This document shows positions 1 to 9,085 of a stretch of 64,000 nt of DNA, one piece after another. The notes beneath the pieces were generated by a model that had not been told where the DNA came from, did no database searches, and saw only the letters and a program-made list of their open reading frames with translations. Within the stretch, counting starts at the first letter, position 1. Every line of letters starts with the position of its first letter. Both the position numbers and the translations under genes were made by a program. Source of the DNA: CBINFS01 sp966250015 (GTDB lineage: Bacteria > Bacteroidota > Rhodothermia > Rhodothermales > DASSAV01); assembly GCA_966250015.1 (NCBI GenBank), contig CBINFS010000010.1:62001-126000 (forward strand), given 5' to 3'.

Positions 1-889
1 GTAAAAAGGGAATGTGATCGTCCATTACGGCCTGGCCTGTCTCGTCCAGGAAGGCGCTCGCTCCAACTCTGCGCGCCGCCCGCCACACCTTGTCCACAAT
101 GGGACGTGCAGCGGCCATCGAATTCGCCTCTTTAGGAAGCCTAAGATTTTCGTCGCATACCATGTCGAGGACGATCCCGTAAGAAGGCCGATAATCAGGG
201 TTCGCCGATGCGAACGCCTCCGATCCGATAGAAAATGGATTCCGAACGGCAGACGTGTCGTCGGCCTCTTCCTCCAATTCATCTCCGAGATCCTCGAGGT
301 CGAACAGCACGATGTCAACGCCGATGCCGGGACGTGTCGCCTTCATCAAGCTCGCCAGCTCGAGCAGCACGGCGACACCCGACGCCCCGTCGTTGGCGCC
401 CGGCACCGGCAGTAGCCGGTTCGCTTCAACGGGATCCTTATCCGCCGTCGGCCGGGTATCCCAATGGGCGGCAAGCATGATCCGCCTGCGATAATCGGGT
501 CCTACGTTGAACGAGGCAATGATGTTGGACCCCTCATACGTCTTCGTCGAGTCGTGCCGGTCGGTATAGGAAAAACGCTGCACGCCAACCTGATCGGCGA
601 ACTGACTGAGCGTCTGAACCAGGAAGTCTCTCGTTTGGCGGTGAGCCTCCGTACCCGGCACGCGAGGACCGAAGGCAACCTGCCGCTCTACGTAATCGAG
701 CGCCCGTGCCCCATCGAAGTCAGGTCTCACCTTTTGCTCGGAAAAGTACCAGTACAACAAGCCGGCCAGGAATATCCCCGCGAAAACCCATGGAAGAATT
801 TTGCGGCTGCTCGTCTCCGCTCGGGCTGCTTTGGTCTGACGCTTCTTGGTCCGTGAAGTGTAGGTAGTCTTCGTTCGGGATCTGGCCAT
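1..889 (-). CDS. M28 family zinc peptidase / glutaminyl cyclase-like, C-terminus cut by window edge
   Basis: I translated this frame by hand from an ATG at 889; it is open to the left edge, giving about 296 residues without a stop. An N-terminal basic stretch (many K/R/T) is followed by one membrane segment (about residues 33-48, ending LLYWYF), so the catalytic domain should lie outside the inner membrane. The M28/QPCT signatures follow in order: AAHWDTRP (first zinc ligands), PGANDGASGVAVLLELA (bridging Asp region), VLFDLEDLGD (catalytic Glu region), GIVLDMV and, near the edge, DDHIPFL. The family cleaves N-terminal residues or cyclises N-terminal Gln; the spacing resembles the glutaminyl-cyclase-like branch. 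No clear Shine-Dalgarno site precedes the ATG. The gene follows the subtilase on the same strand, with a strong hairpin between them, so it is probably a separate transcript. Confidence 0.85.
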   Translation of the reverse strand, partial: MARSRTKTTYTSRTKKRQTKAARAETSSRKILPWVFAGIFLAGLLYWYFSEQKVRPDFDGARALDYVERQVAFGPRVPGTEAHRQTRDFLVQTLSQFADQVGVQRFSYTDRHDSTKTYEGSNIIASFNVGPDYRRRIMLAAHWDTRPTADKDPVEANRLLPVPGANDGASGVAVLLELASLMKATRPGIGVDIVLFDLEDLGDELEEEADDTSAVRNPFSIGSEAFASANPDYRPSYGIVLDMVCDENLRLPKEANSMAAARPIVDKVWRAARRVGASAFLDETGQAVMDDHIPFL

Positions 890-1038
890 TCGGATACAAC
901 ACTGACGCGCTGGGCGAGCACGGTAAGGTGTGAATTAGAATGCAGCGGGCTAAACGGGACATGCGGCACCCCGCTAGACAAAGCCGGGCGACTCGAAGAT
1001 ACCGCCTTTCCTCACGTCGGGGCAATCGAAGAATTAGC

Positions 1039-1075
1039 ACGGGGACGGGTAAAATTAATATTCACCCGTCCCCGT
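1039..1075 (-). terminator. Strong hairpin downstream of the subtilase gene
   Basis: A perfect 12-bp inverted repeat (1039-1050 against 1064-1075, core ACGGGGACGGGT) with a 13-nt AT-rich loop lies 27 bp after the S8 stop codon. The run after the stem on the minus strand is only weakly T-rich, so it may act as a Rho-independent terminator or as an RNA-stabilising 3' hairpin. Confidence 0.6.
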
Positions 1076-1101
1076 AAGGCCCTCCAGAGCAAGATGGTGG
1101 T

Positions 1102-3063
1102 TTATTTGATAAGGACGATCGATCGGGTCATCGTCGTGCCGGCGGCTTCAAGACGGGTCAGGTAAACACCACTGGGAAGGTTTGGGGCTTCGAAGCGGAC
1201 GTTGTGTGTACCGGCTTCGACCGAACCGTCGACGAGGACCGCGATTTCCTGCCCGAGGGTGTTATACACGGCAAGCCGTACGTGGCCACGTTCCTTCAAG
1301 GTGTACCGAATCGTCGTTTCCGGATTGAATGGATTCGGGTAATTCCCTTCAAGAGTGGTCTGGACCGGCAGCTCGGAGGGTTCGATTGCCGGCGCCGGAT
1401 CGAAGAGGTCGTCGTCGATCGAGGAGTCATAGACAAACTGGTTCCACGGCAGGTCGGAACCCGTCTTTCCAGCCTGGAGCGCGTCGACCACACAGTTGAT
1501 GGGCAGCGTGGTTTCACGGACGCGTTCACGAGCCGGTAAGACGTGATTGAGCGAGCTGAAGGTATTGAGGAATCCGACGCCGCGGCTCGCTCCTTTAGCC
1601 TGCGCCCGGGTCGTCAGGGCTTTCTCGATCTCTCGAAGCGAGAGGTCAGGCCGGGCAGCGCGCATCATGGCCACGGCAGCCGTCACGTGCGGCGCCGCAA
1701 ACGAGGTGCCTGCCACGTGGATCCAGGCATCGTTCATCCCGCCGGCCACGATGAGCTCACCCGGTGCATATATGTCGACCCCGGAGTTTGCTGAAAAGCT
1801 GCTCGGCGACATATCCATTCCTGCCGACCCTACGGCTATCACGCCGTCGATGTTGGCCGGGAATTTGGCTGATTTCTTCGAAACACCGGCCGGATAGTTA
1901 CCCGCAGAGGCAACAACGACCACCCCCTTTTCGAGCGCTTCTTTGATCGCTCTTTCAACCAGAGGCGAATAGCCGATCGCCAGGCTGAGGTTAATTACGT
2001 CTACCCCATCCTGAACGCTCTTCCTGATTGCCCTGGCCAGGTAGAGACTGATCGGCGCCAGATCGCCGACGTTGTAAACGTTGATAGAAGGCTTGTTGCG
2101 GGAGAAGAAGAGCTCGCTGTCGTTGCAACCGGAACCATCCCACGCGTCACCCAACAAACCGATGATCCCAGCCCCGTCATTCCCTCGATCACCTAGCAGC
2201 GTGACGATCTCCAGCGTATGGGGCACCGCGAGGTCAAACTCGGGAGCGACCGACTTGTACCTCACTTCGGTGCCGTCGAGCCCGTTGTGTCGCCGCTGAC
2301 CAATCCGGATACCGCTATCGATCACACCGATTTTGACCTTTTTCCTAGCACCCGCCGGGTGCCACTGGGCGTCGGCCGTGCGCGTCCAGATAAGGTTCCA
2401 CTCATTGGACAGGTAAGGGTCGTTCGGAAATGGAAGCGGGCGGATTAACGGCGTTACCGACTCTTCAACCGGCGTATCAAAGACACCCCGGTTGTTGATT
2501 TCGACGAGGCCCAGGTAATGAATGAGCGGGCGGCCGTTGTACGTCAGGGTCGTAATGAGCGTGAAGAACGTGGTAATCGGGTCTTCGGCGTCCGGGAACG
2601 AGAGTAGATCGACACCCAGTACGGGATCCCTCACGATCGTCGCCCCCTGCTCCTCGAGGATTTTGAGTACGTCCTGGTATCCCCCAATAATGATGATTTC
2701 CTCGTCTTCAGGATCGTCACGGCCAGTGTTATTGGTGCCCTGATATCCGCCAATGATGATGATCTCATCATCTTCCGGATCGTCACGGCCGGTCGGCTCA
2801 GCGTTGGCGGCTGCGTAGGAATAGTCGGGGCCGGCGCCAGAAGCCCGATAGACGTTCCCGACGTTGTCGACCACACTCCACGAACCGGTCGATTTTCCGG
2901 CCATACGGACGGCTCGTTGCGTGTCGAAGCCGGGGTTTGTAATCAGAATTTCGTCACCCTGGATTTTTACGGACACCTGTGCGGAAGCACCGGCCGTCCA
3001 GGAGCAAAGAAGGACAGCCAGTAAGACCAGCCGTCCGATGAGTCTGCGGGAGGAGATAGCCAT
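1102..3063 (-). CDS. Secreted subtilisin-family (S8) serine peptidase with C-terminal sorting domain
   Basis: A 653-residue protein starting at the ATG at 3063; an upstream in-frame start at 3120 would add 19 residues ahead of the signal peptide. Domains: signal peptide (residues 1-29, ending GASAQ); a short beta-rich region; two tandem copies of a 22-residue repeat (about 91-130, core TGRDDPED followed by EIIIIGGYQ); the S8 domain (about 240-500); and a C-terminal sorting domain (about 573-653, NYPNPFNPETTIRYTL). The catalytic triad is Asp249 (KIGVIDSG), His282 and Ser454 (AGTSFAAPH), with oxyanion Asn389 (ASAGN). The usual HGTH around the catalytic His is replaced by HTLE, although the spacing to GNDGAG matches the family, so activity is likely but not certain. 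The sorting domain predicts type IX secretion or surface attachment. It lies 71 bp after the CHAT-protease gene, probably in one operon. Confidence 0.9.
   Translation of the reverse strand: MAISSRRLIGRLVLLAVLLCSWTAGASAQVSVKIQGDEILITNPGFDTQRAVRMAGKSTGSWSVVDNVGNVYRASGAGPDYSYAAANAEPTGRDDPEDDEIIIIGGYQGTNNTGRDDPEDEEIIIIGGYQDVLKILEEQGATIVRDPVLGVDLLSFPDAEDPITTFFTLITTLTYNGRPLIHYLGLVEINNRGVFDTPVEESVTPLIRPLPFPNDPYLSNEWNLIWTRTADAQWHPAGARKKVKIGVIDSGIRIGQRRHNGLDGTEVRYKSVAPEFDLAVPHTLEIVTLLGDRGNDGAGIIGLLGDAWDGSGCNDSELFFSRNKPSINVYNVGDLAPISLYLARAIRKSVQDGVDVINLSLAIGYSPLVERAIKEALEKGVVVVASAGNYPAGVSKKSAKFPANIDGVIAVGSAGMDMSPSSFSANSGVDIYAPGELIVAGGMNDAWIHVAGTSFAAPHVTAAVAMMRAARPDLSLREIEKALTTRAQAKGASRGVGFLNTFSSLNHVLPARERVRETTLPINCVVDALQAGKTGSDLPWNQFVYDSSIDDDLFDPAPAIEPSELPVQTTLEGNYPNPFNPETTIRYTLKERGHVRLAVYNTLGQEIAVLVDGSVEAGTHNVRFEAPNLPSGVYLTRLEAAGTTMTRSIVLIK
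2674..2793 (-). repeat. In-gene tandem repeat: two 54-bp copies, 66-bp period
   Basis: The copies at 2740-2793 and 2674-2727 encode TGRDDPEDDEIIIIGGYQ and TGRDDPEDEEIIIIGGYQ. Reading codon by codon, they differ at 8 of 54 bases. Seven changes are synonymous and one is Asp to Glu, so the duplicated peptide has been held under protein-level selection. Each unit has an acidic half and a hydrophobic, beta-prone half. Confidence 0.9.
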
Positions 3064-3134
3064 ATTTTGTAACCTGTTGCATGAAACGGTAATCGAACGA
3101 TCGGAAACGATAGCTTGCAACGGGAATCCGTTTC

Positions 3135-6100
3135 TCAGAGTGGATCGCCTACGATGGTGAAGGCAGCCCAGAAATACGGATGAGCCCTCTGCGGATCGCG
3201 AATGAAGCGCCGTTGCACGTCCGCCAGCGCCTTAGCTTTACCTTCCGGCCCCAGCGCATCGTAAAAGTTGACCATGAGAATGCTGCTGACGCTGTCGTCG
3301 ATAGGCCACAAGCTAGCCATCACGGTGGGCGTACCTGCAGCAAGAAACGCCTGGTTCAGTCCCACCCACTCATCTCCGTTCGGGATATCCGATACCCGCC
3401 CCCCTCCCAGAGCCGTTTCACATGCACTTAGCGTAACCAGATACGCATCCAGTTTTAATCTGCCTATATCAGCCACACTCAGGTTCGAGTCGTACATCTC
3501 GAGATGTGACAACCAGGGGGCATGGCTATCGAAACTGCCGTGCGTGGCAAAATGCAGGATGTCGTATCGGCTTGCCAGTTCCTCGAGATTCGAAATGGTT
3601 GCCTGCCGCCCCGTGATCGCAAGGCGGCGATTCGGCGATTGCGCTGCAATCTCGTTCACCTCCCGCCTCGACCCCGGCAACCGGCCGGACGGGTCTGCCA
3701 GCAACAACATCGACCTCCAACGCCGGGGATTACGTTCCTTGCTCAGCCTGAGCGTGCTCGCCGAAGGGCTAACAGACAATGTGTACGAGTTCACCAGAAA
3801 TCGATCAGATGGTCCCAGCAGCGCGGCGAAGGGCAAATAATGCAGGACCCCCTCGGGAATGATGTGCAGGTGCCGGACCGATTGGGGAAGGACCGAAACC
3901 ACCGGTTCCATCAGTTCCTGATAAAGCCGCCTGGAAACCGGTTTCCAGTCATCACTCAGGCTCCCGGCATCTTCACCGATCATCGCCCTGAAATACCGGA
4001 TCGTCTGCCCCGCCGTGTGGGCGTCGACCGGAATCGTCCGGGTAATCACGGAATCCCGCAGCACTACGTAAGCAAGGGACTGTGCATTTTCTCGTTCGGT
4101 TTCGCCGTCGGCCAGGCTGTAAATCACCAAGGCCTCCTCCCCACCGAGCATGCTCTTGAAAGCCTCTGATTCGAGGGGAGCAAAGGTGTACATCCGGTTG
4201 TTCGTCAACAGCTCGACCTGTGCAGATTGATAGAGCGAATCGGCCCGGACGCGTTCTCGCCGCAAATAACTTTCACGAGTTGCGTTTTCGACGGGCTCCT
4301 CTTCTCGATCCAGGTCGTATGCGTCTGTCAGCATGACCTCTTCGAGCGCCTGGATCCGGCGGCTCATCTCGATGGCCCGGTCGGCGACGTTGGTCGAGTC
4401 GTAAAGGCGTTCGCGCTGCGTCGTGTAGAGCAGATCAACGAGGCTTCGGCTCTTTGCCCGTTCGAGGATCTCGACCGCCTCGGCGCTTCGTCCCTGCTCG
4501 GTCAGTAAAGCGGCGAGATCCTTATACACCCTCACCTTGTCCTGCACGTAGAGTGACCGGTCTCCCGACGATCCAAGCTGCCCGCGAAGGGTCTCGATGA
4601 TCGAAATTGAGCCCCGATACTGCCTTTCAGCTTCCAGGAGATTGCCGAGGTACTGGTTGGCAACCGCCTGCGCGTGGAGCACCTGCCAGTGCATGGAGGG
4701 ATTCTGGTACACTTTCTCCAGCTCCTCCGCTCTGCGATAGTGCTCGAGGGCTTCGCGGTAGTGTTCCTGGCGGAGGTGGAAGTGCCCGTACAGAACTTCT
4801 GCCCGGTACTCCCGCGAAGGGATTCCCTTCGACAAAGCTCGCGCTTCTCTGAGCACGGGTTCAGCCTCGGTATACCGCCCGATATAGGTGAGATCCCAGG
4901 CCTTTGTAAGCAGCAGGTTGATTCGGAGCGCACTTTCTTCAAAGTTTTGCCCGGTTGTCGATTGCCCGATCGCTTCCAGTCCAAGGTCGTACAGCCGGAT
5001 TGCCTCCTCGTAGTTTTCGAAGCGCGCGTAAGAATGCCCCATTCCCAGATAAGCCTGCCCGAGTGCCAGGGCGTTTTCGCCGTCACGGACGGTCTGCAGC
5101 ATGGACTCAAAGTGCGTCTGGGCTGAGCCGACGTCGCCGATGTTTAGCGCCGTTATTCCCAGACGAGCGTGAAGCTCACGTTGACGAGCGACGTTGTTCG
5201 TTTGAACTGCACGAGTGAGGGCGTTTTCGTAATGAGCGCGGGCGGCTTCAAAATGCCCCTGGGCGCGCTCGACGCCTCCGAGCGCCATCTGGGCTGCAAT
5301 CTCTGCGTCCGCCTGGCGATACCGTTTCGCCAACTGCAACGCCTGGAGTCCGTTCTCGATGGCCGAGACGTAGCGGCCCATCCGGCTTCTGAGCTGCGCC
5401 AGCGCCACGGTGGCCTGAATCTGAACGGCAACGTCGTTGTTCGCCTCTGCCACTTCGAGCGCCCTTTGCAGCTCGGCTTCTGCGTCGCTCAGCCGGTACA
5501 ACGCCTTGAGCGTCATTCCTCTGAGGGCTAGCACCTCCGACGTTCTCCGCGGGGCAAACCGGTTGTACAACACCTCCGCCTCGTCGAGCAGGGCAAGCGT
5601 TTCGTCGAACCGGAACTGTTTCAATCGAACACCGGCGAGGCGGTAGAGGTTGAAGCCCTCCGTTTCTCCATCGGACAGCATCCGGCTTTGCGCGAGCGCC
5701 TGCTCGAAGAGCATCCCGGCTCCATCGAGGTCGCCCTGCTGCATCAACCCCAGTCCGAGGTTGCCCCTTAGAATCAGCTCTTTTTCGATGTCGTACCGCG
5801 AAGCCGCTACCTCGATGCCTTGCTTGAGCGTACGCTCGAACGCTTCCGTCTGACCTGTCCCATAGTATATGCGCCCCAGCTCCCGGTAGGCTTCGGGGTC
5901 GTCGGGGCGATGCCGGAGCACCTTTTGAAGCAGCGGTTCGGCTCGATCCCAATCGTTACGGAGCACGGCGAGGTAACCTAAGCCGAACGCCGCACCCGCA
6001 TGAGTCGAATCATGCGCCAGCCGCTGGCTCCAGATCGAATCGAGCACGCCGGCCAGCTCGTCTTCGCTCGGATCCGCAATTTCGTCCAGTATGAAACGAG

Positions 6101-6539
6101 CCAGGTAGGGATCCAGATGTTTGGAAGCGGCGATTTCCTGCAGCCTGGCCGGCGCAATCGTCCCGTCCCGTTTTACGCTGAGGACGGCTAAAGCGGCATC
6201 ACGGTAAAGTAAAATACGCGGGTCAGACGGTTCGACCGTTGAAAACCCTTCCAGGCACCGATCAACTGCATCCTGTTCCTCGCAGATTTCTGCGAGTCGC
6301 ATGTACAGAAGATCGAGGTGCACGTAGCGGGATAGCAGGTCGAGCCCTGACGAAACGGATGCCTCCGGGTCTTCATTGATGGATGCGATCCAGGTCCAGT
6401 ACGCTCGTCGGTCATCGGGCATACCGGGATAGGCTTCTGAAGGGACGTGCCGTAGAATGACTAAAATGGCCAGAAAACCGGCCATCAGAGCAGAACCGAT
6501 GCCGATCTGCAACGTGCGAGCTTTCCTTTGGTAGGTCAT
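3135..6539 (-). CDS. TPR-CHAT protease with N-terminal membrane anchor
   Basis: A 1134-residue protein from the ATG at 6539; a TTG at 6566 would add nine residues. A basic start and one hydrophobic segment (about 10-28, GIGSALMAGFLAILVIL) indicate a membrane anchor with the rest facing the periplasm, though an uncleaved signal peptide is possible. Residues about 40-720 form a long alpha-solenoid of tetratricopeptide repeats (for example DDPEAYRELGRIYYGTGQ). A helical linker leads to the C-terminal CHAT domain (about 800-1134), a caspase-fold cysteine peptidase. The dyad is visible: His1000 in HFATHGSFD and Cys1040 in TLSACETALGGG. CHAT proteases with TPR sensors cleave specific partners upon activation, as in Craspase and bacterial gasdermin systems. 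The likely partner here is the downstream subtilase, 71 bp away on the same strand. No gRAMP or gasdermin-like gene is visible nearby. Confidence 0.92.
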   Translation of the reverse strand: MTYQRKARTLQIGIGSALMAGFLAILVILRHVPSEAYPGMPDDRRAYWTWIASINEDPEASVSSGLDLLSRYVHLDLLYMRLAEICEEQDAVDRCLEGFSTVEPSDPRILLYRDAALAVLSVKRDGTIAPARLQEIAASKHLDPYLARFILDEIADPSEDELAGVLDSIWSQRLAHDSTHAGAAFGLGYLAVLRNDWDRAEPLLQKVLRHRPDDPEAYRELGRIYYGTGQTEAFERTLKQGIEVAASRYDIEKELILRGNLGLGLMQQGDLDGAGMLFEQALAQSRMLSDGETEGFNLYRLAGVRLKQFRFDETLALLDEAEVLYNRFAPRRTSEVLALRGMTLKALYRLSDAEAELQRALEVAEANNDVAVQIQATVALAQLRSRMGRYVSAIENGLQALQLAKRYRQADAEIAAQMALGGVERAQGHFEAARAHYENALTRAVQTNNVARQRELHARLGITALNIGDVGSAQTHFESMLQTVRDGENALALGQAYLGMGHSYARFENYEEAIRLYDLGLEAIGQSTTGQNFEESALRINLLLTKAWDLTYIGRYTEAEPVLREARALSKGIPSREYRAEVLYGHFHLRQEHYREALEHYRRAEELEKVYQNPSMHWQVLHAQAVANQYLGNLLEAERQYRGSISIIETLRGQLGSSGDRSLYVQDKVRVYKDLAALLTEQGRSAEAVEILERAKSRSLVDLLYTTQRERLYDSTNVADRAIEMSRRIQALEEVMLTDAYDLDREEEPVENATRESYLRRERVRADSLYQSAQVELLTNNRMYTFAPLESEAFKSMLGGEEALVIYSLADGETERENAQSLAYVVLRDSVITRTIPVDAHTAGQTIRYFRAMIGEDAGSLSDDWKPVSRRLYQELMEPVVSVLPQSVRHLHIIPEGVLHYLPFAALLGPSDRFLVNSYTLSVSPSASTLRLSKERNPRRWRSMLLLADPSGRLPGSRREVNEIAAQSPNRRLAITGRQATISNLEELASRYDILHFATHGSFDSHAPWLSHLEMYDSNLSVADIGRLKLDAYLVTLSACETALGGGRVSDIPNGDEWVGLNQAFLAAGTPTVMASLWPIDDSVSSILMVNFYDALGPEGKAKALADVQRRFIRDPQRAHPYFWAAFTIVGDPL

Positions 6540-6774
6540 AGACGAGGGGCTTGTAGGTGCGATCAATACCCGATTTGAGGTATGTATACGCCGGTTAAAT
6601 CCTGGTACGAAACATTTCGCAGGATTCGCGACCCCTCATTGTTTTTTTACTGCTCGCACGTCCCGGGCCGCCTCCAATCACGCTACATTTTGTCTGAATC
6701 CACGCCTCCGTAAATGAAGAAATGAGGTGTCGGGGCGGGTCCGGCATCGGCTCATGACCTGCCGATAGCTCCGT

Positions 6775-6813
6775 AAAACCAAAAGGCGTCAGATTCATTG
6801 AGAACCTGACGCC
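6775..6813 (-). terminator. Rho-independent terminator after htpX
   Basis: A perfect 8-bp stem (6806-6813 with 6785-6792, GGCGTCAG/CTGACGCC) with a 13-nt loop is followed on the minus strand by TTTTGGTTTT. It lies 22 bp after the htpX stop, so it separates htpX from the CHAT gene. Confidence 0.85.
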
Positions 6814-6834
6814 GTCCGTTTGGAATTACTCGAA

Positions 6835-7674
6835 TTAGAAGCCCATGCGTTCGAGCTCGAGCAGCTTTTCGACCCGTTGCTCCGTCGGGGGGTGAGTGGC
6901 GAAAAGTTGGAGCATCCCTCTCATCCCACCCGCGAAGGGACTCACGATGAACATGTGTGCCGTGCTCGGATTCGCCTCGACCGGATGCAGCTCCACTCCC
7001 CGCTCGAGGCGGGTAAGGGCGCTCGCCAGCGCACGCGGCTTGCCGCAGATCTCGGCGCCCTTGCGGTCAGCAGCGAACTCCCGTGAACGCGAAATGGCCA
7101 TCTGTATCATCATCGCTGCAATGGGCGCGAGGATCAGCATCAGGAGTGCGCTGAATACGTTTTCGCGGTCACGGCCCCCTCCGAAAAACAGCGCAAACCG
7201 TGCCAGCAGCGTGATGGCTGCGGCCACCGTCGCGGCAATCGATGACGTTAGAATGTCCCTGTTTTTGATGTGGGCAAGCTCGTGCGCAATCACCCCTTCG
7301 AGCTCCTCTTTACTGAGGATCCTAACGATCCCGTTCGTTACCGCCACGGCCGAGTGATCGGGGTTCCGACCCGTTGCAAAAGCATTCGGCTGATCGGAAG
7401 GGATCACGTACAGCTTCGGCATGGGCAACCCGGCACGCTGGCGAAGCTTATCGACCATGTCGTACAGCTCCGGCGCTTCAGCCCGACCGACCTCACGCGC
7501 CCTGTACATGCTCAGCACGATCTTGTCGCTGAACCAGTAACTCGCAAAATTCATCATGAGTGCCACAGCCAGGGCCATGATCATACCCTGCTGCCCGGCC
7601 ACGGCCTGTCCGATCAATGCAAAGAGCACGATCAGAACGGCCATTAATGCACCAGTACGCAAAGCGTTGTTCAT
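6835..7674 (-). CDS. htpX: HtpX family M48 membrane zinc metalloprotease
   Basis: 279 residues, the usual length of HtpX. Two N-terminal membrane segments (about 8-27 and 30-48) precede the catalytic domain, which carries the HELAH zinc motif (about residue 130, GVIAHELAHIKNRD) and a second pair of membrane segments (TSSIAATVAAAITLLARF; LLMLILAPIAAMMIQ) followed by the third-ligand region SREFAADRKGAE. HtpX degrades misfolded inner-membrane proteins together with FtsH. The gene stands alone with its own terminator. Nothing in the sequence is aberrant. Confidence 0.96.
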   Translation of the reverse strand: MNNALRTGALMAVLIVLFALIGQAVAGQQGMIMALAVALMMNFASYWFSDKIVLSMYRAREVGRAEAPELYDMVDKLRQRAGLPMPKLYVIPSDQPNAFATGRNPDHSAVAVTNGIVRILSKEELEGVIAHELAHIKNRDILTSSIAATVAAAITLLARFALFFGGGRDRENVFSALLMLILAPIAAMMIQMAISRSREFAADRKGAEICGKPRALASALTRLERGVELHPVEANPSTAHMFIVSPFAGGMRGMLQLFATHPPTEQRVEKLLELERMGF

Positions 7675-7835
7675 TTTTTATGTCAGATTGTCTTATTGGT
7701 CTGTCGAAATTGGCTCGGTAAACCTCGGTCCCGTCCTGAATACAACGTTGCACAAACCGGACCAATCCGGTAGAGGTACCACATACACGTCGAATCGCCA
7801 GTCAGGTTCGTTAAACGTCGACCGTAGCCGGCTAA

Positions 7836-8591
7836 TCACCCCAGCAGGTGCGTGACGATCAGCACGTCGTAGAGGGCGTGCGTCCAGGCAGCGACGCCGA
7901 ACCCCCGGACGAGAAAAATGACGTTGAGCACCAGTCCAAACAAAAAGCGAAAAACAAAAACAGGCAGGGTGAACGGGTCGCCGAGGGCTCCGATGTGGTG
8001 TACGGCGCTGAAAACGAGTGCTCCAAGAACGGCTGCAAGCAGATAACGATACTTCTTCTGCGGTATTACCCGGCTGAAGAGGTAAAAGAGCCCGCCCACC
8101 AGGATCACCCGGAACAACAGCTCTTCGTAGAGCCCGGCTCCGATCGAGAGTGCTACCCGCGTGAACAGCCCCTGACCTTGAAGCAATTGGGGCGCTGCCA
8201 CGACCGGCGCCGCGCTTAACTGCACCATCGAAAACATCAGGCCTACCAAGTGGGAAACGAGAAAAGCAACCAGAACCGCATAGAGCGCAGATTCAGCTAT
8301 GGCCCACGCGAAATAGCGTGGGCGTATCGGAATGCTTCGCTTACGCTCGTACACCAAAATGCCGATCCCGACGAGAACGACGACGCCGGCCAGAATGAGT
8401 GAGCCCGTCGCGCCGATAAACGCCAGCACCTGTTTGATCCACACCTCCGCCCCTACCCTCACCTGCACAGCCTCTGGCCCCGACGAAAGCTGGATCATGA
8501 TTTCATAGAGCACCAACAGGGGCAGCGCCAGCAAAAATCCGTACGTCGCCGTGCGGGTATTCCGGTGATAAGACTTCCAATTATTCATCAC
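7836..8591 (-). CDS. CPBP-family (CAAX/bacteriocin-processing) intramembrane metalloprotease
   Basis: 251 residues with about seven membrane segments. Motif 1 of the family is EELLFRVILVGGLF (Glu-Glu plus Arg), and the metal-binding His residues of motifs 2 and 3 are in FSAVHHIG and the late AWTHALYDV stretch. The family cleaves prenylated or leader-containing peptides within the membrane, but bacterial substrates are mostly unknown. A gap of 161 bp without recognisable features separates it from htpX; both face the same way. Substrate cannot be deduced. Confidence 0.88.
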   Translation of the reverse strand: MMNNWKSYHRNTRTATYGFLLALPLLVLYEIMIQLSSGPEAVQVRVGAEVWIKQVLAFIGATGSLILAGVVVLVGIGILVYERKRSIPIRPRYFAWAIAESALYAVLVAFLVSHLVGLMFSMVQLSAAPVVAAPQLLQGQGLFTRVALSIGAGLYEELLFRVILVGGLFYLFSRVIPQKKYRYLLAAVLGALVFSAVHHIGALGDPFTLPVFVFRFLFGLVLNVIFLVRGFGVAAWTHALYDVLIVTHLLG

Positions 8592-8721
8592 TTACCGGGC
8601 GAGGAAACGGGTAGCATCAAGAGCCGTTGAATCCTGAACGGTCCTGATACGCCGTTACGTTGTTTGTGGACCGAAAGATGCGGATCGTCAGGGACGATGA
8701 TCGCCACCCAGACGCAAGAAT

Positions 8722-9057
8722 TCACTCGTCATCGAAGCCAATTCCCTGCGCTTCCAGGAGGGCAGCCTGCAACTCCGACTTGAAATGCTGCTCACGCGCC
8801 AGGTCGGCCTGCTGAATGCCGGTACGATAGGTTTCAATGGCATCCGCCTTCCGGCCTAGCCGTTCGTACAGTTTCCCCAGGTGATAGTAGGCGCCGACGT
8901 AGGACGGATCGTCGCGCAAGAGCTCTTCGAATTGTGTCCGTGCCTCTTCCAGGCGATCCGCTTTCACGTACTCCATCGCCAGCGCAAATCGCAGGAATGC
9001 GTTTGCCGGGTCCTCTTCAAGAAATGCCAGGAGCTGCGGAATGCGGTCGATAGCCAT
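8722..9057 (-). CDS. Small tetratricopeptide-repeat protein
   Basis: 111 residues made almost entirely of two to three TPR units (FLRFALAMEYVKADRLEEA; YVGAYYHLGKLYERLGRKAD), with no signal peptide, so cytoplasmic. A good ribosome site (GGAGAGGA) precedes the ATG by about 8 nt. It starts 28 bp after the TPM-protein gene and is probably the last gene of the LemA/TPM/TPR cluster. A scaffolding role is the only safe inference. Confidence 0.85.
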   Translation of the reverse strand: MAIDRIPQLLAFLEEDPANAFLRFALAMEYVKADRLEEARTQFEELLRDDPSYVGAYYHLGKLYERLGRKADAIETYRTGIQQADLAREQHFKSELQAALLEAQGIGFDDE

Positions 9058-9085
9058 GTTAATGAGTCCTCTCCGTCAACGGTGT

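Noticed and set aside
5248..5952. 234-codon frame within the CHAT gene
   Set aside because: Same-strand shifted frame of the TPR region, Arg/Ala/Gly-rich and without motif.
3135..6539. Type III-E CRISPR (Craspase) association of the TPR-CHAT protein
   Set aside because: No gRAMP gene, CRISPR repeat or Csx30-like partner is present in the window, and the protein is membrane-anchored.
6595..6798. 67-codon minus-strand frame
   Set aside because: It begins inside the htpX terminator hairpin and has no motif or ribosome site.
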